Positions 12,467 to 24,235 of a stretch of 64,000 nt of DNA are shown here, one piece after another. Positions within the stretch are counted from its first letter, which is position 1. Every line of letters starts with the position of its first letter. Under the pieces are notes generated by a model. That model searched no databases. It had not been told where the DNA came from and was given only the letters and a program-made list of their open reading frames with translations. The position numbers were made by a program, and so were the translations under genes. This DNA comes from Megamerina dolium (lineage: Eukaryota > Arthropoda > Insecta > Diptera > Megamerinidae): assembly GCA_963854835.1 (NCBI GenBank), contig OY978529.1:34096055-34160054 (forward strand), read 5' to 3'.

Positions 12467-13780
12467 ATCGCAGAGCAGAGTGGAGGGGTGTTTGGCGTTA
12501 CACTTGCATCCAAGGTGTCACGCGCGAAATTATTTTGTTACGCTTGTAAATATTTATACAAAATTTATAAAATCATCAAGATCATGACAAGTTATTATTA
12601 TAAACCTTTTTGGTGGAAACTTAATACATATTGTTGTATGCCGCATTTCCTTTTTTCTTCTTCTTTTTTTTCAATATTATTCATTAATTCTCTTAATTTA
12701 TTTGCACGCCACCTCATTCATAACGTTAAGTCTACACATAGTACATGACACGCCTAAAATGATTTACACATACATACAAACAACATCCAATATACACACG
12801 ATAAAAGAACATAACATTATGCAGAAAAATATCATCATCATAAATTATTACATATTTTATTTTATTATTTTATATATATGTACACATACATACATCTGTG
12901 TAGTTCTTAAATACATGTATTTTTACATAAATCGTATTATAACATAGCCACCATTTACATATTACATACAGTCGATAACATTCATTATACTTCTTCATGT
13001 TAATTACATTATTCATTTGCACAGTGTCGGATCATACATTTCGTGAGTTCGTGATTGAATTGTGAGAGACGATGAAAAAATGTCACCATTCCTCTCTCTC
13101 TCTCTCTCTCTCACACACACAATAGGAAATTTCAAATTCAAACCGTTATTAGAGTAAATTGCCCTAGGCAAACGAAACAAAAATTGTTGGAAAGGAAAGC
13201 AGCATCAGAGATGATTGCAATTCTTCTGAATTATATTATTTCAATTTACTATATACCTACATATATAGAATTTAAATATTTTGGAAAATTTATGCAATTT
13301 ATTAATTCAACGCTCAGAAATATGCTTCAATTTATTTAATATTACATATACATACTCGTATTTAATTTATTTTACATTAATTTGTATGATCTAGTTAATT
13401 ATCTATCATTTAATTTTTCTTTTTCCTCTGTGTGTGGCTACTTTTATGTAGTACAGCAGGTTGTTTCATTTAAGTTATTAAAAAAACAAAAAAGAAAAAC
13501 ACAAACATAAAAACCAATAAAGCCTAACTCTATTTATAATTGTATTGTTTTATTTTTCCCCAATAATGATTAAGATTGTTCAAAATGCAATATTGGGTTA
13601 TAATTTATAATAAAAATTGGAAGTAAGTTCAAATGGTAACAAAAACATTTGTAAATATGGTATTAAAAAAAAAAAATCAAAGGTCGCAATTACGGAATTT
13701 TTGAGCAACGAACAAGATTATGTGCTTTATTGAAATTAGTAAACAATATAGTGATGACAATTTACTGATACTATGCTTTT
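12467..13780 (+). terminator. mib2: mib2 3' UTR and polyadenylation region
   Basis: About 1.3 kb of AT-rich sequence follows the TAG stop. An AATAAA at 13516-13521, followed by a TGTTTTATTTTT tract, is a good poly(A) signal. A (CT)n/(CA)n microsatellite lies at about 13091-13123. No gene-like frame was seen. Use of this signal is inferred. Confidence 0.5.
13091..13123. repeat. (CT)n(CA)n compound microsatellite
   Basis: A run of TCTCTC is followed directly by CACACACA. Confidence 0.9.
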
Positions 13781-14108
13781 TTAATTTTCATTGGGTTGGT
13801 TTTTTATTCTAAGAGATTCCACTCGACGTCGCATCGCCCCAAAATCCTTGATAATATTTGGACTAACTGCTGTTGCCACTACCTCACCTAAACAAGAAAT
13901 TTTCAAATGCGAATGAAGAAAATGTAATTAAGGCGGAAATTATGCCACTCAAGCTGTTATTTATGGATTTTACATAATCCATGTAAAATCTGCTAACCTG
14001 CTCAAACTTTCGCAAAACACTCGCACATGTTGCAACGTCTAGCCAATTCCATTGTTGTAAACGGGATGCCAATATCACACTATCACCTTTTCTTCGCTGG
14101 AGCTTCAT
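13781..14108 (-). CDS. Possible small two-exon gene, 70 residues, unrecognised
   Basis: Exon 1 is 14108-13998: ATG, 37 codons, then CAG followed by the donor GTTAGC. Exon 2 is 13882-13781: acceptor GGTGAG, then in-phase codons starting V-V-A-T-A and a TAA stop. The intron is 115 nt, ordinary for a fly. The joined product would be basic, with RRKGDSVILASRLQQW near the start and FGAMRRRVESLRIK near the end; no membrane segment is evident. Composition is more codon-like than the surroundings, and the frame stays open across both exons only with this splice. An alternative acceptor 5 nt upstream gives a stop, so the exact junction is uncertain. The size would suit a small mitochondrial or ribonucleoprotein subunit, but I do not recognise a family. 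Confidence 0.5.
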
Positions 14109-14471
14109 TGCTACGTATTTATTTAGTTTCAATCAGGTGATTTTGTGGATGAAAATAGAATTATACACCGCACATTGTTGCAGTAAATTCACGTATCATA
14201 TCGCTGCGCAGGCGCCAATGAAAAAGTTTACCAACTTTCAACTTCCCCTTCTTCTGCGTAACAATGATAAACAGCTGACGCATAGTATAATAAACAAAGT
14301 GATAGGAAAATTGACATTAATCGAGTAAGCATTCGATTTAAAAAAATATTTTTTGACACCAAACGAAAAATTGTCATTATTTATTATATCTGCTGAAGTT
14401 TGACATTTAAATAATTTGAATAGACTACTATTCATTACTATTTCGATATATTTTTAAAGGATTTTCGATTA
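14109..14471. other. Upstream region of the small minus-strand gene
   Basis: A short gene-free stretch that may carry the promoter of the minus-strand gene ending at 13781. A GCTGCGCAGGCGCC patch near 14203 stands out from the AT-rich background. Confidence 0.35.
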
Positions 14472-15114
14472 GGGACATAACAATTTCGTATCTTTATATG
14501 AAAGCACCCTTAAACTTGTTTAATCAACTGTTAATTTCAAAACGTTAGTTAAAGTCAACATTTTCATCATGGTAAAGTTCACGAACCAGCAACGTTTGGA
14601 AATTAATAAAAATTACTAGCGAAATTCTGAGTCGGTGGTCGCAACTTTAAGAGCGAAAAATCGCCTTCAGCGATGAAGCTCATTTCTGGCTCAATGGCTT
14701 CGTCAATAACCAAAATATGCGTTATTGGTCAGCAACAAACCCACAAGTGATTCTTGAGACACCGTTGCACACGCAAAAAGTTACTGTTTGGTGCGGTTTT
14801 CATGCAGGAGGTGTGATTGGGCCGTATTTTTTCGTGGATGAAAACGATCGTCATGTTACCGTCAATGGAGAGCGCTATCGTGCTATGTTGGAAGATTATT
14901 TGTGGCCAGAATTCGATGAACTTGACATCAGCGATATGTGGTTTCAACAAGACGGTCCAAAGAATTGACCGCTGTAAACGGGCTCATGGTGGTCATATGA
15001 CCGAAATCGAATTTCATTCATAAAATGTAATGCTTGCAATATATCCACAATAAATTTGAACTCAAAATCTCAAATATTTCTGTGTTTTATTAATAGATAA
15101 AATTGTTATGTCCC
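14472..15114 (+). mobile_element. Internally deleted mariner-like transposon with intact terminal repeats
   Basis: Perfect inverted ends GGGACATAACAATTT (14472-14486) and AAATTGTTATGTCCC (15100-15114) are flanked by TA on both sides (14470-14471, 15115-15116), the Tc1/mariner signature. Inside, an ATG and a short N-terminal piece (MVKFTNQQRLEI) run into a catalytic-core fragment at about 14670-14968 containing FSDEAHFWLNG, VTVWCGFHAGGVIGPYFF, VNGERYRAM and WFQQDG. The rest of the DDE core is deleted. At 643 bp it is about half the length of an autonomous element and cannot encode transposase. Related copies with different ends lie at 35330 and 37790. Confidence 0.85.
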
Positions 15115-15748
15115 TAATGGAAACCCCTTTACGAGGTTAGGAAATTCTAAGAAGTAATTTCATGTATCCCATCACGAAAAGAAATACTACAAAGCCATAT
15201 GGAAGCAACAAGATGTAAAGAAAAAATTAGTAAATACATGATTTTGATACCATTCATCGAATTCGCGGGCGCAAGCAATTGTATTGAAACACAAAAAAGT
15301 CGCACGAAGCATATTTTTATTATACCTTTAGTCATTACATTGAAGGCCACAATTAATTTTAAAAAAAGTATACCTGTATAATATTAAATGACGTCTGGAT
15401 ATTTGAATGTTATGGCATTCATGTCAAATAAAATACTATAACTAGATCATAACTATCGGCAGCTCGATATAAATATACCTTTGTTCGCGTGCTGACAACT
15501 ATCAACAAATGTCGATTGCGATTGTTTCCATTCGTGTACTTTCTGAAAATTTTTCCACATTGAGAGTGTAATTTGTTTTTACTCTCTTAATGACAGAAAG
15601 TGATGGTAAGGTACGCGAACAAACTTCTTATAAATTATTTCGCTTTGACTGGGAGTGTTCAATTACATTTTCTCACATCACTATAATTTCAGAACAGCTG
15701 TTCCTTACATACCTATAAAATAATTTGTAAAAATTCCAATGGTGTAAA
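15115..15748. other. Intergenic stretch with the presumed TTC19 promoter
   Basis: No gene seen. The 5' UTR and promoter of the plus-strand gene starting at 15749 must lie here; no motif is strong enough to assign. Confidence 0.45.
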
Positions 15749-17203
15749 ATGAATTTTACAATTTTCTGTAATAATTCGCGTTATCTAGTACGAAATTTAA
15801 AATTATTAAAATCACAACAGGATCCAGTAGCAAGTCTCTCAAAAGCTGCATTGTACAAAATTAACCTACCGAAAGTGGCAGTATTGAAATGTTCCGCATA
15901 TGACAGTAATAGTAGTAGTAGCGATGGTAATGCAAATGTACACAGACCGGTGATATCACACAAGATGAACATTGATGATCAATACAACAATAAACAAAAT
16001 GGCGAAGAAGATCACAACTATGATTATGGAAGTAAAACAATGTGTGGTATTGGTGCCGGCAGTGGTCTTGTGCTCTATAGTGCTTCACTGTGGGGTCTCT
16101 TTGGCAAGAAAGATGATGAAGAAACGCCTGAAGATAAATTGATAACTACAATTAAACGTGGCATCTTGTGTATACAACGAGAACAGTATGATAAGGCCGA
16201 GCAAATGTTACATTTAGCCTTACGAATGGCACAAGATTTACAAAATCGTGATGGCATAACATATGTGTACGATACATTGGCGAACTTGGCTATGGAACGT
16301 GAACAATTCAAAAAGGCTGAACAACTATTTGCTGATGTTATGAAACGTCTATTTGCAGATGGTTATGATGAAGATAATCCAAAGGTAATTTTGTTTTTTC
16401 AAAGAAATTTGAATATACATACTGAGGAATTTTTCTATATTTCTATAGGTTCTTCATATTAGTTCAAAGATGGCGCATATGGCACAACTACAAGGTGAAC
16501 TGGATAAAGCATTGCAAGGTTTCACATGGACGCTAAAAAAACTTGAGGAAAACTTAAGAAAAATGCCAGATGATAAGGATGTACAAGAATTGTGGGGTCT
16601 AACGAAAAACTGGTATTGGAAAGGTGTTTTAGTTTTTGTTTGATATTGTATATTTTTCAAAAATTTTGTGTCATACATATTTTAATTACTATATATTAAT
16701 AATCTAATTTTCAGGTTTGGCCAATTATTGATGCAACAAGGTAAATATGGTGATGCTAAAAAGGCATTCCAAGAAGCATATCAGTGTTTAGTCGAAATCT
16801 ATGGTAAAGTTAATGAGGAGGCTATAACCATATTGAATAATCTGAGTGTTGCTTGTGTGCATGTAAGCTATTATGTTGTTATTTTTTTATTATAATTAAG
16901 TCATCCAAATACAATATGTAATCCATCTATATACTTTTCACGTCTCATACTCAGCTGGATGATTTTGCGGAAGCAAAGAAATTTTTGCTACAGGCACTAG
17001 AACTAGTCAAAGAGCTAAAGGATACAACACAGGAGGGTATACTAAAGGCAAACTTGGGTTTAATTTATCTGCGAGAAGGCCTTGTATCACAAGCCAAGGA
17101 GACTTGCACACAAGCATGGCGTGCTGGCAAAAAATGCAAAAATCATGATGCAATGGAACAAGCCGAATATTGTTTGAACGAAATAAAAACATTTGCACAA
17201 TAA
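15749..17203 (+). CDS. TTC19 homologue, mitochondrial TPR protein
   Basis: Four exons by eye: 15749-16384, 16449-16612 (donor GTATTG chosen because it restores the frame N-W-F-G-Q), 16715-16862 and 16955-17203. Together they encode 398 residues. The N-terminus (MNFTIFCNNSRYLVRNLKLL) is basic and lacks acidic residues, like a mitochondrial presequence. A Gly-rich hydrophobic segment (GIGAGSGLVLYSASLWGLF) near residues 92-112 fits the inner-membrane anchor of the family. From about residue 130 there are tandem TPR units (QREQYDKAEQMLHLAL, MEREQFKKAEQLF, LMQQGKYGDAKKAF, LDDFAEAKKFLLQALEL). TTC19 is known to keep respiratory complex III functional by helping clear Rieske-protein fragments; the Drosophila homologue is CG15173. 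It ends convergently with Catsup, 464 bp apart. Confidence 0.88.
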
Positions 17204-17667
17204 ATAGATTAATGTCACCAGCAAAGATGAATGGAATTTACATTTAAAGAATTCGATTGTACAGATCATTTTTAAAATACAACAAACTGACCAAGCAACA
17301 ATTATAAGGATTCCGTTACGTTGGTGTATTGTTATATGCACTTAGTATGGACACAAACCGCACATAGAAATTCTTTCATGTATTATGTGACGAAGTGAAT
17401 AACGAATAAAAATATACACCTTTCAAATTATTATATTAAATATAAATTTTAATCGTTTCAAATAACTTTACTTGTACATTTTACTGGAAAATCATTTATA
17501 TATATAAGTATAGGTATTCATATGTGGAAAATACACATAAATCTTCAAACTTTAAGAGCAAAAAAACATTAAGACTTACATTCTGATATAGTGAATCACA
17601 AAAATATTAAGTGAAATTAAAATAGTGCGATCGTGTGATAGGAAGCACTTCTCGGCAAGACGTGCTC
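17204..17667. terminator. Convergent 3' ends of TTC19 and Catsup
   Basis: An AATAAA at about 17405-17410 (+) suits TTC19 polyadenylation. The 464-bp spacer is otherwise AT-rich and gene-free and must also hold the Catsup 3' UTR on the minus strand. Confidence 0.5.
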
Positions 17668-19055
17668 TCACTCAAAATATGTAATAATGACCATTAGCAG
17701 TACACCTGTAACTAAGGCAAAAATCTCCTTGATGGACTGTTGCAGTTTGGTAGATTCCTCCAAAAGTTCAGGCAGTACACTTACGGTAGCAATATATATG
17801 AAACCGCCTGCAGTAAAAGGCAACACCCATGTGGAAGTGGCATCACCGCCTGCACCCGCACCAATAATTGCTAATGCAGTACCAGTTACGGCTCCCAACG
17901 CCGTAACCAATTGCAGTAGCATAGCCTTACGTCGTGAACATCCCGATTTGATGAGGATGGCGAAATCGCCGATCTCATGCGGAACTTCATGCAGCAGTAT
18001 CGTTATGGTGGTCACGATACCAATGCTATTGCCAGCTAAATAGGAGGCGCCAATTGCAAGACCATCGGTAAAATTGTGGGCAAAATCAGCAGCTAAATTG
18101 AGGTAACCAGCAATTTCGATTTCATCATCACTATCGGCGGCTTTCTTTTTTATGCTCTTCTGTTTTTGTGGTGGCTTTTTTTCATCGGATGATTTGTCGG
18201 TATGTTCCTCGGCTTTCTTCACGGCTTTAGCGATTTTTGCCGGTGCAGGACCATGACTATGACCGTGTCCGCCTTTCATCAGGCGTACCAACTTCTCAAC
18301 AGCTAGAAAAGTAATGATACCACCTAACACCCAGAGACCAATAGTCATATCGTGACCGTGACTATGACCGTGTTCATGGCCACTGTGATCATGTTCATGA
18401 CCGTGATGATCGTGATGATGTTCGTCTTCTACGCCATGTGTATGTGGATGTGCAGCATGTGGTATCAAATGTAAGAAAGCATCACCTAATAGACCACCCG
18501 AAGCAAAGGCCAACAAAACTTTCAAGCGTGGTTTCATGGCATCGCTATTATCAAGTGGTATAATAGAAAGCAATACAAATGGTGCAGCACTAATTAACAA
18601 TGTCGATCCAATGGAGTGTAACCATACATTTTGCATATCTAAAAAATTTATGGAGCAAACAAAAAAATATTTGATTCATTTACTTAAGTGTTTTATATAT
18701 GTACGTTACCTAATGGTGTCTTTGGTTTATGTTGCTTCTCGGAAGGATGTTCATGTGAATGATGTTGATGTACTTCGTCATGATGATCATCATGGTGATG
18801 GTGATGATGATGATGTTGGTGGAGATCATCTTCATCGTGGTGGTGATCATGATGCTGATGATCATCTACATGCGGTGGCACTTTTTTAGGATCAAATTTT
18901 TCATTTGCTTCACGTGAGTATTTAAAACTGGGATTTTGGTCAATATGGCCTTGGCAAAGGGATGGTAATGATAAAACTATACCACACAATAACAATACTA
19001 ACGCAATCTTTTGAAACAGCATATGCTGCTCATTAGTCCCTACACTTTTACCCAT
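17668..19055 (-). CDS. Catsup: Catsup / ZIP7-type zinc transporter
   Basis: Two exons: 19055-18710 (115 codons plus 1 nt, donor GTAACG) and 18638-17668 (acceptor TTTTTTAG). They join G|AT into Asp and give 438 residues, close to family length. It belongs to the LIV-1 (LZT) zinc importers of the SLC39 family; ZIP7/Catsup releases zinc from ER/Golgi into the cytosol. Drosophila Catsup (Catecholamines up) also restrains tyrosine hydroxylase and GTP cyclohydrolase. A signal peptide (about residues 14-36) is followed by a His/Asp-rich lumenal domain. [14 protein letters not shown] starts the first membrane segments, and a second His-rich loop follows. The catalytic pair HNFTDG (about 303) and HEVPHEIGD (about 332) is intact. 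DKSSDEKK in the cytosolic loop resembles the CK2 site of human ZIP7 (inference). The first Met is used; a second Met at residue 12 is possible. Confidence 0.95.
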
Positions 19056-20233
19056 TATACATATGTGATGTTTTTTCTAATTGCCAAATTTCTTACACGT
19101 CACAACTGAAAATATATACTTGTATTATCGCGCGGCGTATATTAGTTTATTCGATAGTGAAACCAATACATTTTGACAGCCGCAACGACAACTAGCACAA
19201 CAACAACAACACCCAGTACAATTAAAAGGTAGTGTTATTTTAACAGGTGGGTTAATGTTTTAATGTTTTAGTTTTTTAAACTTCTTACCCTAACCATCCA
19301 GTCAAATTTTCTGTACATGCGAGGTGATATTTTAAATAAATTTCGTGGGTTTGCAAAATTCGTGCTTCAACGAAACACATGTGGAGTTGAAGGTTTTTTG
19401 CTGTTGTTGTTGATGTGCTATTACTTGTAACAAGTACGTTTTGATTATGACAACTTTCAAAGTAATATTTTTAACATAACTGGCATGGGTACGAACCCGT
19501 AATATGGATGTTACGCAGAGAGTCACGGTCACGAGTTTGTGTTGCTCTCTATATAAAACGATGACTTTCGTAGGTCAAAATTACATCGAAATTCTCTCAT
19601 ATACGGTCACGAAACGAACGGACATCAGTAGATTAATTAATTCAGATTCGGCGTACAACCGTGCTAAATCTGTTTAATTGATCAATGAGCCAAGCAAATT
19701 TATTGTTGAACAGCTGATTTTGAAATGAAAACCAAAATTAAAAACTGAAATTTGATGGAAGGTAATATTGTAAAGAGGTAAATTCGGCTGTAAAGAAATT
19801 TTCAATGAGAACATTTTTTAAAAAAATCATTTTAACAATTTTATTATGAACAGCTCCAAAACGAAAATGGAACAGATTTGGGTGGGTTTCAAGAAGAAAT
19901 TGAACTAGAATTTCACTTACGACCTTTGAGCAAAATTATAAAGTTTTCTATATTTTCTCGCCTATGCAAAGCCTGAAAGAGTTCGATATTCCTAATATTC
20001 ATTAAAAAATTTCTTTTAAAGTTGAATTGCTCTCCATTTTTTCAAGTTAACAAATACTTTTTCAAAATAAGTGTACACCAGTGCGAACACCAAAACCTAT
20101 AGCTCAATTTAAAAGTAAATTTTCTTCATTGACTGTCTGAACATATTATAAAGAGGATAATAAGAGAAGTTCTTACATGAATGCTGTCTAGTAGCACCAC
20201 CTTTTCCACCCTAAATAAATGTTACGGTACTGT

Positions 20234-20241
20234 TATCGATA
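20234..20241. promoter_or_regulatory. DRE box TATCGATA
   Basis: Exact palindromic DNA replication-related element, the binding site of DREF, 507 bp upstream of the Klp38B start codon. In Drosophila such sites drive proliferation and cell-cycle genes, which fits a cytokinesis kinesin. Function here is inferred. Confidence 0.55.
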
Positions 20242-20412
20242 ATAATCAATGGCTAAAGTTTAATTCATGCATTAAAATTGAAGCAATCTATAATAATATT
20301 TTATAATAAATATATTTTATTATAAAGTATAATTAGATTCTTCATTAGTTGTCTTTTTCAAAAAGTTGATTCAATTTCTTCCTATCAAATTTAGGATCCA
20401 TCTTAAGTTGAG

Positions 20413-20420
20413 TATCGATA
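20413..20420. promoter_or_regulatory. DRE box TATCGATA, second copy
   Basis: A second exact match 328 bp upstream of the Klp38B start codon. Two perfect copies in about 190 bp are unlikely by chance, though the AT-rich background raises the odds a little. Confidence 0.55.
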
Positions 20421-20747
20421 GCATATATATATATTATATATATTGATTCAAATTTAATATTGCTCCAAATTTTGATCATAACTAGCAATTTTTTGAATAA
20501 AAATACATTTGATGAGCAAAATTCGTATGAAATATTGCTTTTTAACTACTTTTCATTTTTTTAAAGCTTTTTCTAAAAACCTGTACATCGATAAATATTT
20601 TTCAGTGTTTACTTTATCAATATTATAATTTTATCATCACTATTGTAGTGAAGTTTTTATGACGCGGGCATTTTCAAATTGGGATTTATTTATTCTGTTA
20701 TTATCATTTTACGATTATTCTAAAACGGAAAGCAGATATATCTAGAA

Positions 20748-22259
20748 ATGAGCAACAAAAATACACCGACTCAAAGTCGCTTGAACGCATTAACACCGCG
20801 TGCTGCACTTCGGGCCACACCAGCGACGACAACACCAAGAAGTGAACTACGTAAAAGGATTATTTCACATACGCACCAGCAACAATTGCAACAGAACGAA
20901 CGCAATTGCAAATCGCAAGCGTTGGAAGATGACGTAACTGGTTCAGATGTACAACTGTTGAATACTGCTTTTAGGAAAACATCAGTTACACCTTCAACAC
21001 CACGATTTAAACCAAAATCAACTATACTGAATGCATGCTATACGCCTTCATCTTTATATCGTAACACAAAATCGGCTGTAGTAACTCCACTTAAGGCGCC
21101 TACATCGAGCACACGCAAATTGACAAAAACACCAACGTCACGCCTCTCTAATGCGGACGAGAATAATACGGAGATTAGTAATTTAACAGTAGCGGTGCGA
21201 GTGCGTCCATTAAATGCACAGGAATGTACACGTGCCTCAGTGACAAATGTTATAAGAGTTCATGGCAATGAACTGACTGTACAGGCAGGAACTACGGCCG
21301 ATGCTTCGGCTGGTTTGACACATTCATTTACATACGATCATGTATTCTACTCATGCGATCCAGAGAGTCGTCAATATGCGTGTCAAGAAGCTGTATTCGC
21401 CGGTACTGCGCGACCACTAATTGAACGTGCCTTCGAAGGGTACAATGCATGTTTATTTGCATATGGCCAAACAGGTTCGGGAAAGTCATATAGTATGATG
21501 GGTATTGAAGCATTGGATGATGCTGCTCTAGATGGAAGTGCACCACATCCTGAGGCGGGTATAATTCCCCGTTTTTGCCATGAATTGTTCAAACGCATTG
21601 AAGCAGTAAAACACAAATTACAGGCTGAAATTGAAGTTAGCTATTTTGAGATTTATAATGAAAAAATACACGATCTGTTGTGTGTAGCACAAGCAGAGCT
21701 AAGCAGTGGTAGCCTTAACACATGTGCTACTGGTGGTACACCAATGCAAATGCGTCAAGCGCTCAAGGTACGTGAACATCCCATATGGGGACCGTATGTC
21801 GTCGATCTGAGTGTACATCCTGTCGATTCATATGAAGCTCTACGCAATTGGTTAGCTGTTGGTAATTCACAACGTGCCACAGCCGCTACTGGAATGAATG
21901 ATAAAAGTTCACGCTCACACTCCATATTCAATATAGTTTTGAATTTGACAGAGCTGTGTGATTCCGCATCCTCTCCATCGTCCGATTCAGATAATAATAT
22001 TCTACATAAACAACAAGAAAAGCAGACACTTCGACAAACGCGTCGTAGCAAAATCAGTCTGGTCGATTTAGCTGGCAGCGAGCGTATTTGTTCATCTGGT
22101 ACAAACGGTGATCGTATGCGTGAGGGTGTTAGCATCAATAAGAGTCTTTTAACTTTAGGCAAAGTGATTGCCGCCCTCGGCTCGGATGCAAAGAAGAGTA
22201 ATGGCAATTGTACACCATTTGTACCATATCGTGAAAGTGTACTCACATGGCTATTGAGG
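20748..22259 (+). CDS. Klp38B: Klp38B / KIF14-type kinesin, first coding exon only
   Basis: One 504-codon exon ends in phase 0 at AGG followed by the consensus donor GTAAGT (22260). Residues 1-140 form a basic tail rich in Ser/Thr-Pro. The motor starts near 142 (NLTVAVRVRPL). The P-loop is GQTGSGKS (240-247), switch I is NDKSSRSHS (384-392) and switch II is DLAGSER (440-446). A polar Ser/Gln/Asn-rich insert of about 35 residues precedes switch II. LIERAFEGYNACLFAYGQT, VREHPIWGPYV and GNSQRATAATGMNDKS match the KIF14/Klp38B branch of kinesin-3, which acts at the midzone with citron kinase and chromatin in mitosis. The exon stops at YRESVLTWLLR, so the last motor helices, FHA domain and coiled coils are missing. 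I could not find the expected next segment (ESLGGNSKT-like) anywhere downstream in the window. Confidence 0.92.
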
Positions 22260-23199
22260 GTAAGTGCGTTTACTCGCTTGTGCATAGATTTGCTCGTAGT
22301 TTGTATTGTATACTAAACGCAAAATTCACATATGCAAATATGAAAATAAGTGTAATTCATTTATGCATATATTAAGTCCTTGTCTATATGGGGTCGATGT
22401 AAGTGTGACTCGTTTCAAACGAAAAATACATTAGTTATCTGTGATGCCCTTCATATGTATGTCCCATTTGTAACATTTTATTCGATGCCAATTCATTTGC
22501 TATCTCAGCGGAACTCGTTTGCTTATTTAGCTTTAATAATACGCATACTTTAAATATCTTCGAAAAATATTTGCATTGCTTTTATGATTTTTTTATGGCA
22601 CGTTTTTGTTTATTTTTGTTATCATATATCAAGTATTGTGTTTATTTGTCAAATTATTTTTATGCCATAAACGTAAAGAAATTTTGCGTTTATCTTTTCC
22701 ATCATCAATTTATTTTTATGAATTTTATTTTCTGTAAAAAAAAACTACGGTTTGACGACGGCATTTTAAAATGTCGCTTTACATGACTTAATCTTATTGT
22801 TGTAGTTTAAACTAAATACACCTAAAATAGTGCAAAAAATAAATCATGAGTGATTTCAAAACCACATTCTTCAATAATATTATTGTTATTATGGTTATAT
22901 AATAATTTGATAGTTATTTACATATCTCCAAGTAGGAATATGCCATATATGTACATTAAGGTGGCCGCCAAATAGTAAATGTCGTCCCAATTGATGAAAC
23001 TTTAAAACTGGCTCATGAAACTGAAATTTGTTTTTTCATTACTTCTCTTATTATTAAACGATAAAATGTCGCCTGCAATTAATTTTCTTTTCCCAACATT
23101 TTTTCAAATCATACTTTTCGCTAATTTCAAACACTTAAGGGGCCACTCTGCAAAATTGACACGTTTAGAAAATTCCAATTCAAATCTCAGCACTTTGAA
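22260..23199. other. Start of the Klp38B intron, AT-rich, no gene seen
   Basis: Begins with the GTAAGT donor. It holds T-rich sequence with short spurious frames. No transposon ends were recognised. Confidence 0.55.
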
Positions 23200-24070
23200 G
23201 AGATTCTAAGAGTGATAAAATATATAACCGACCCCCTATCAATTTTTTCATTAAAACGGTTTCTCCAAACATACCTACCACATATCTCCATCCCTTGAAG
23301 AGATATAAAAGTTGCTTAAAACACAAGAAAAATCAACAAATGATCCCTTAGCTGCTCAGCAATAGCCTCTAAGAGGGTGTAATTTAACTTCGACGACTAC
23401 ATCCAATTTTTCTCCTGAACACACCCGCTATATACACGCCTTCAGAGGGCCGCCATACAAAATGAATGCCAAACTCTTGACGTTCACTTGATCGCAGCAA
23501 TCGCCTCCTAGAAGGTAAAATGTATCTTCGACCTCCATTAGTTTTACCTCTTCATTTTTTTTTTCATATACATATATACATACTCTATCTCCAACCCTTA
23601 GGTGGCTGCCATACAAAATGAACACAAAAACACTTAAAAATCGAATCGCTTGTAGAGAAATTATATGTAAGGCCGATCACTCATTAATTTTTCCTTTTGG
23701 ACATTTCTCCCGAATATACCTACCCTGTATCTCAACCCCTTAGGTGAGTTTTCCTACAGAATACAATTTTTTTTTTTTCAGATTAACTTCAAGGGTGAAA
23801 AATATATAATTTATTTACATTCATTTGTTGACCACAACATTTTACCTTAACTTAACTGTCATCTAACTCTATTCCTTAAGGAGGTGCCATACAAAATGAA
23901 CGCAAATGAACTCTCTTAATTTCTCCTGTATCTCAACCCCTTAGGAGGGTTCTCTTACAACATTGAAATTTGTTTATCAAATCGACTAGTGCCTCGAAGA
24001 GGATAAAAAATATATGATTCTACACAATGTAAGGGAGCTGCAATAGAAATGGTAAGGTAGTCGTTATTTT
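23200..24070 (+). repeat. Degenerate tandem array, second family, about 130-160 bp period
   Basis: The unit contains 'CTCCATCCCTTRAGGRGG', then GCCATACAAAATGAA, CACAAAAAC, AATCGCC and 'TTTCTCC.AACA'. GCCATACAAAATGAA recurs near 23451, 23609 and 23886, with a worn copy near 23755. The family reappears at 29.8-30.6, 37.4-37.7 and about 51.9 kb. Confidence 0.7.
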
Positions 24071-24139
24071 CTAGACTATAAAAAATAGTTGCTTAAATAG
24101 AGGCCACCTAGATTGAACAACATTCATATGGTTAATATA

Positions 24140-24235
24140 TTGGGCTGGCAACTAAGTAATGTTGTTGTTTGAAATAGGTAGTTTTGAGTAAATTTGTGTA
24201 TGAAAACATCGGCAATTTCTTAGTTGCCAACCCAA
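24140..24235. mobile_element. 96-bp mariner-derived MITE
   Basis: Inverted ends TTGGGCTGGCAACTAAG and CTTAGTTGCCAACCCAA (one mismatch) are flanked by TA on both sides. 'TTGGCAACTAAGTAAT' is the typical end of one mariner subfamily. Only about 60 bp lie between the ends, so it is non-autonomous. Confidence 0.85.

Larger units (their letters stand above)
19056..20747. promoter_or_regulatory. Divergent upstream region of Catsup and Klp38B
   Basis: The 1.7 kb between the two start codons must hold both promoters. On the kinesin side there are two perfect DRE boxes (20234-20241 and 20413-20420) plus a near match CATCGATA at about 20587. No TATA or Inr could be fixed with confidence. A gene is not seen. 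Confidence 0.5.

Noticed and set aside
18536..18889. His/Asp-rich plus-strand frame opposite Catsup
   Set aside because: Antisense shadow of the Catsup His-rich exons, crossing its intron.
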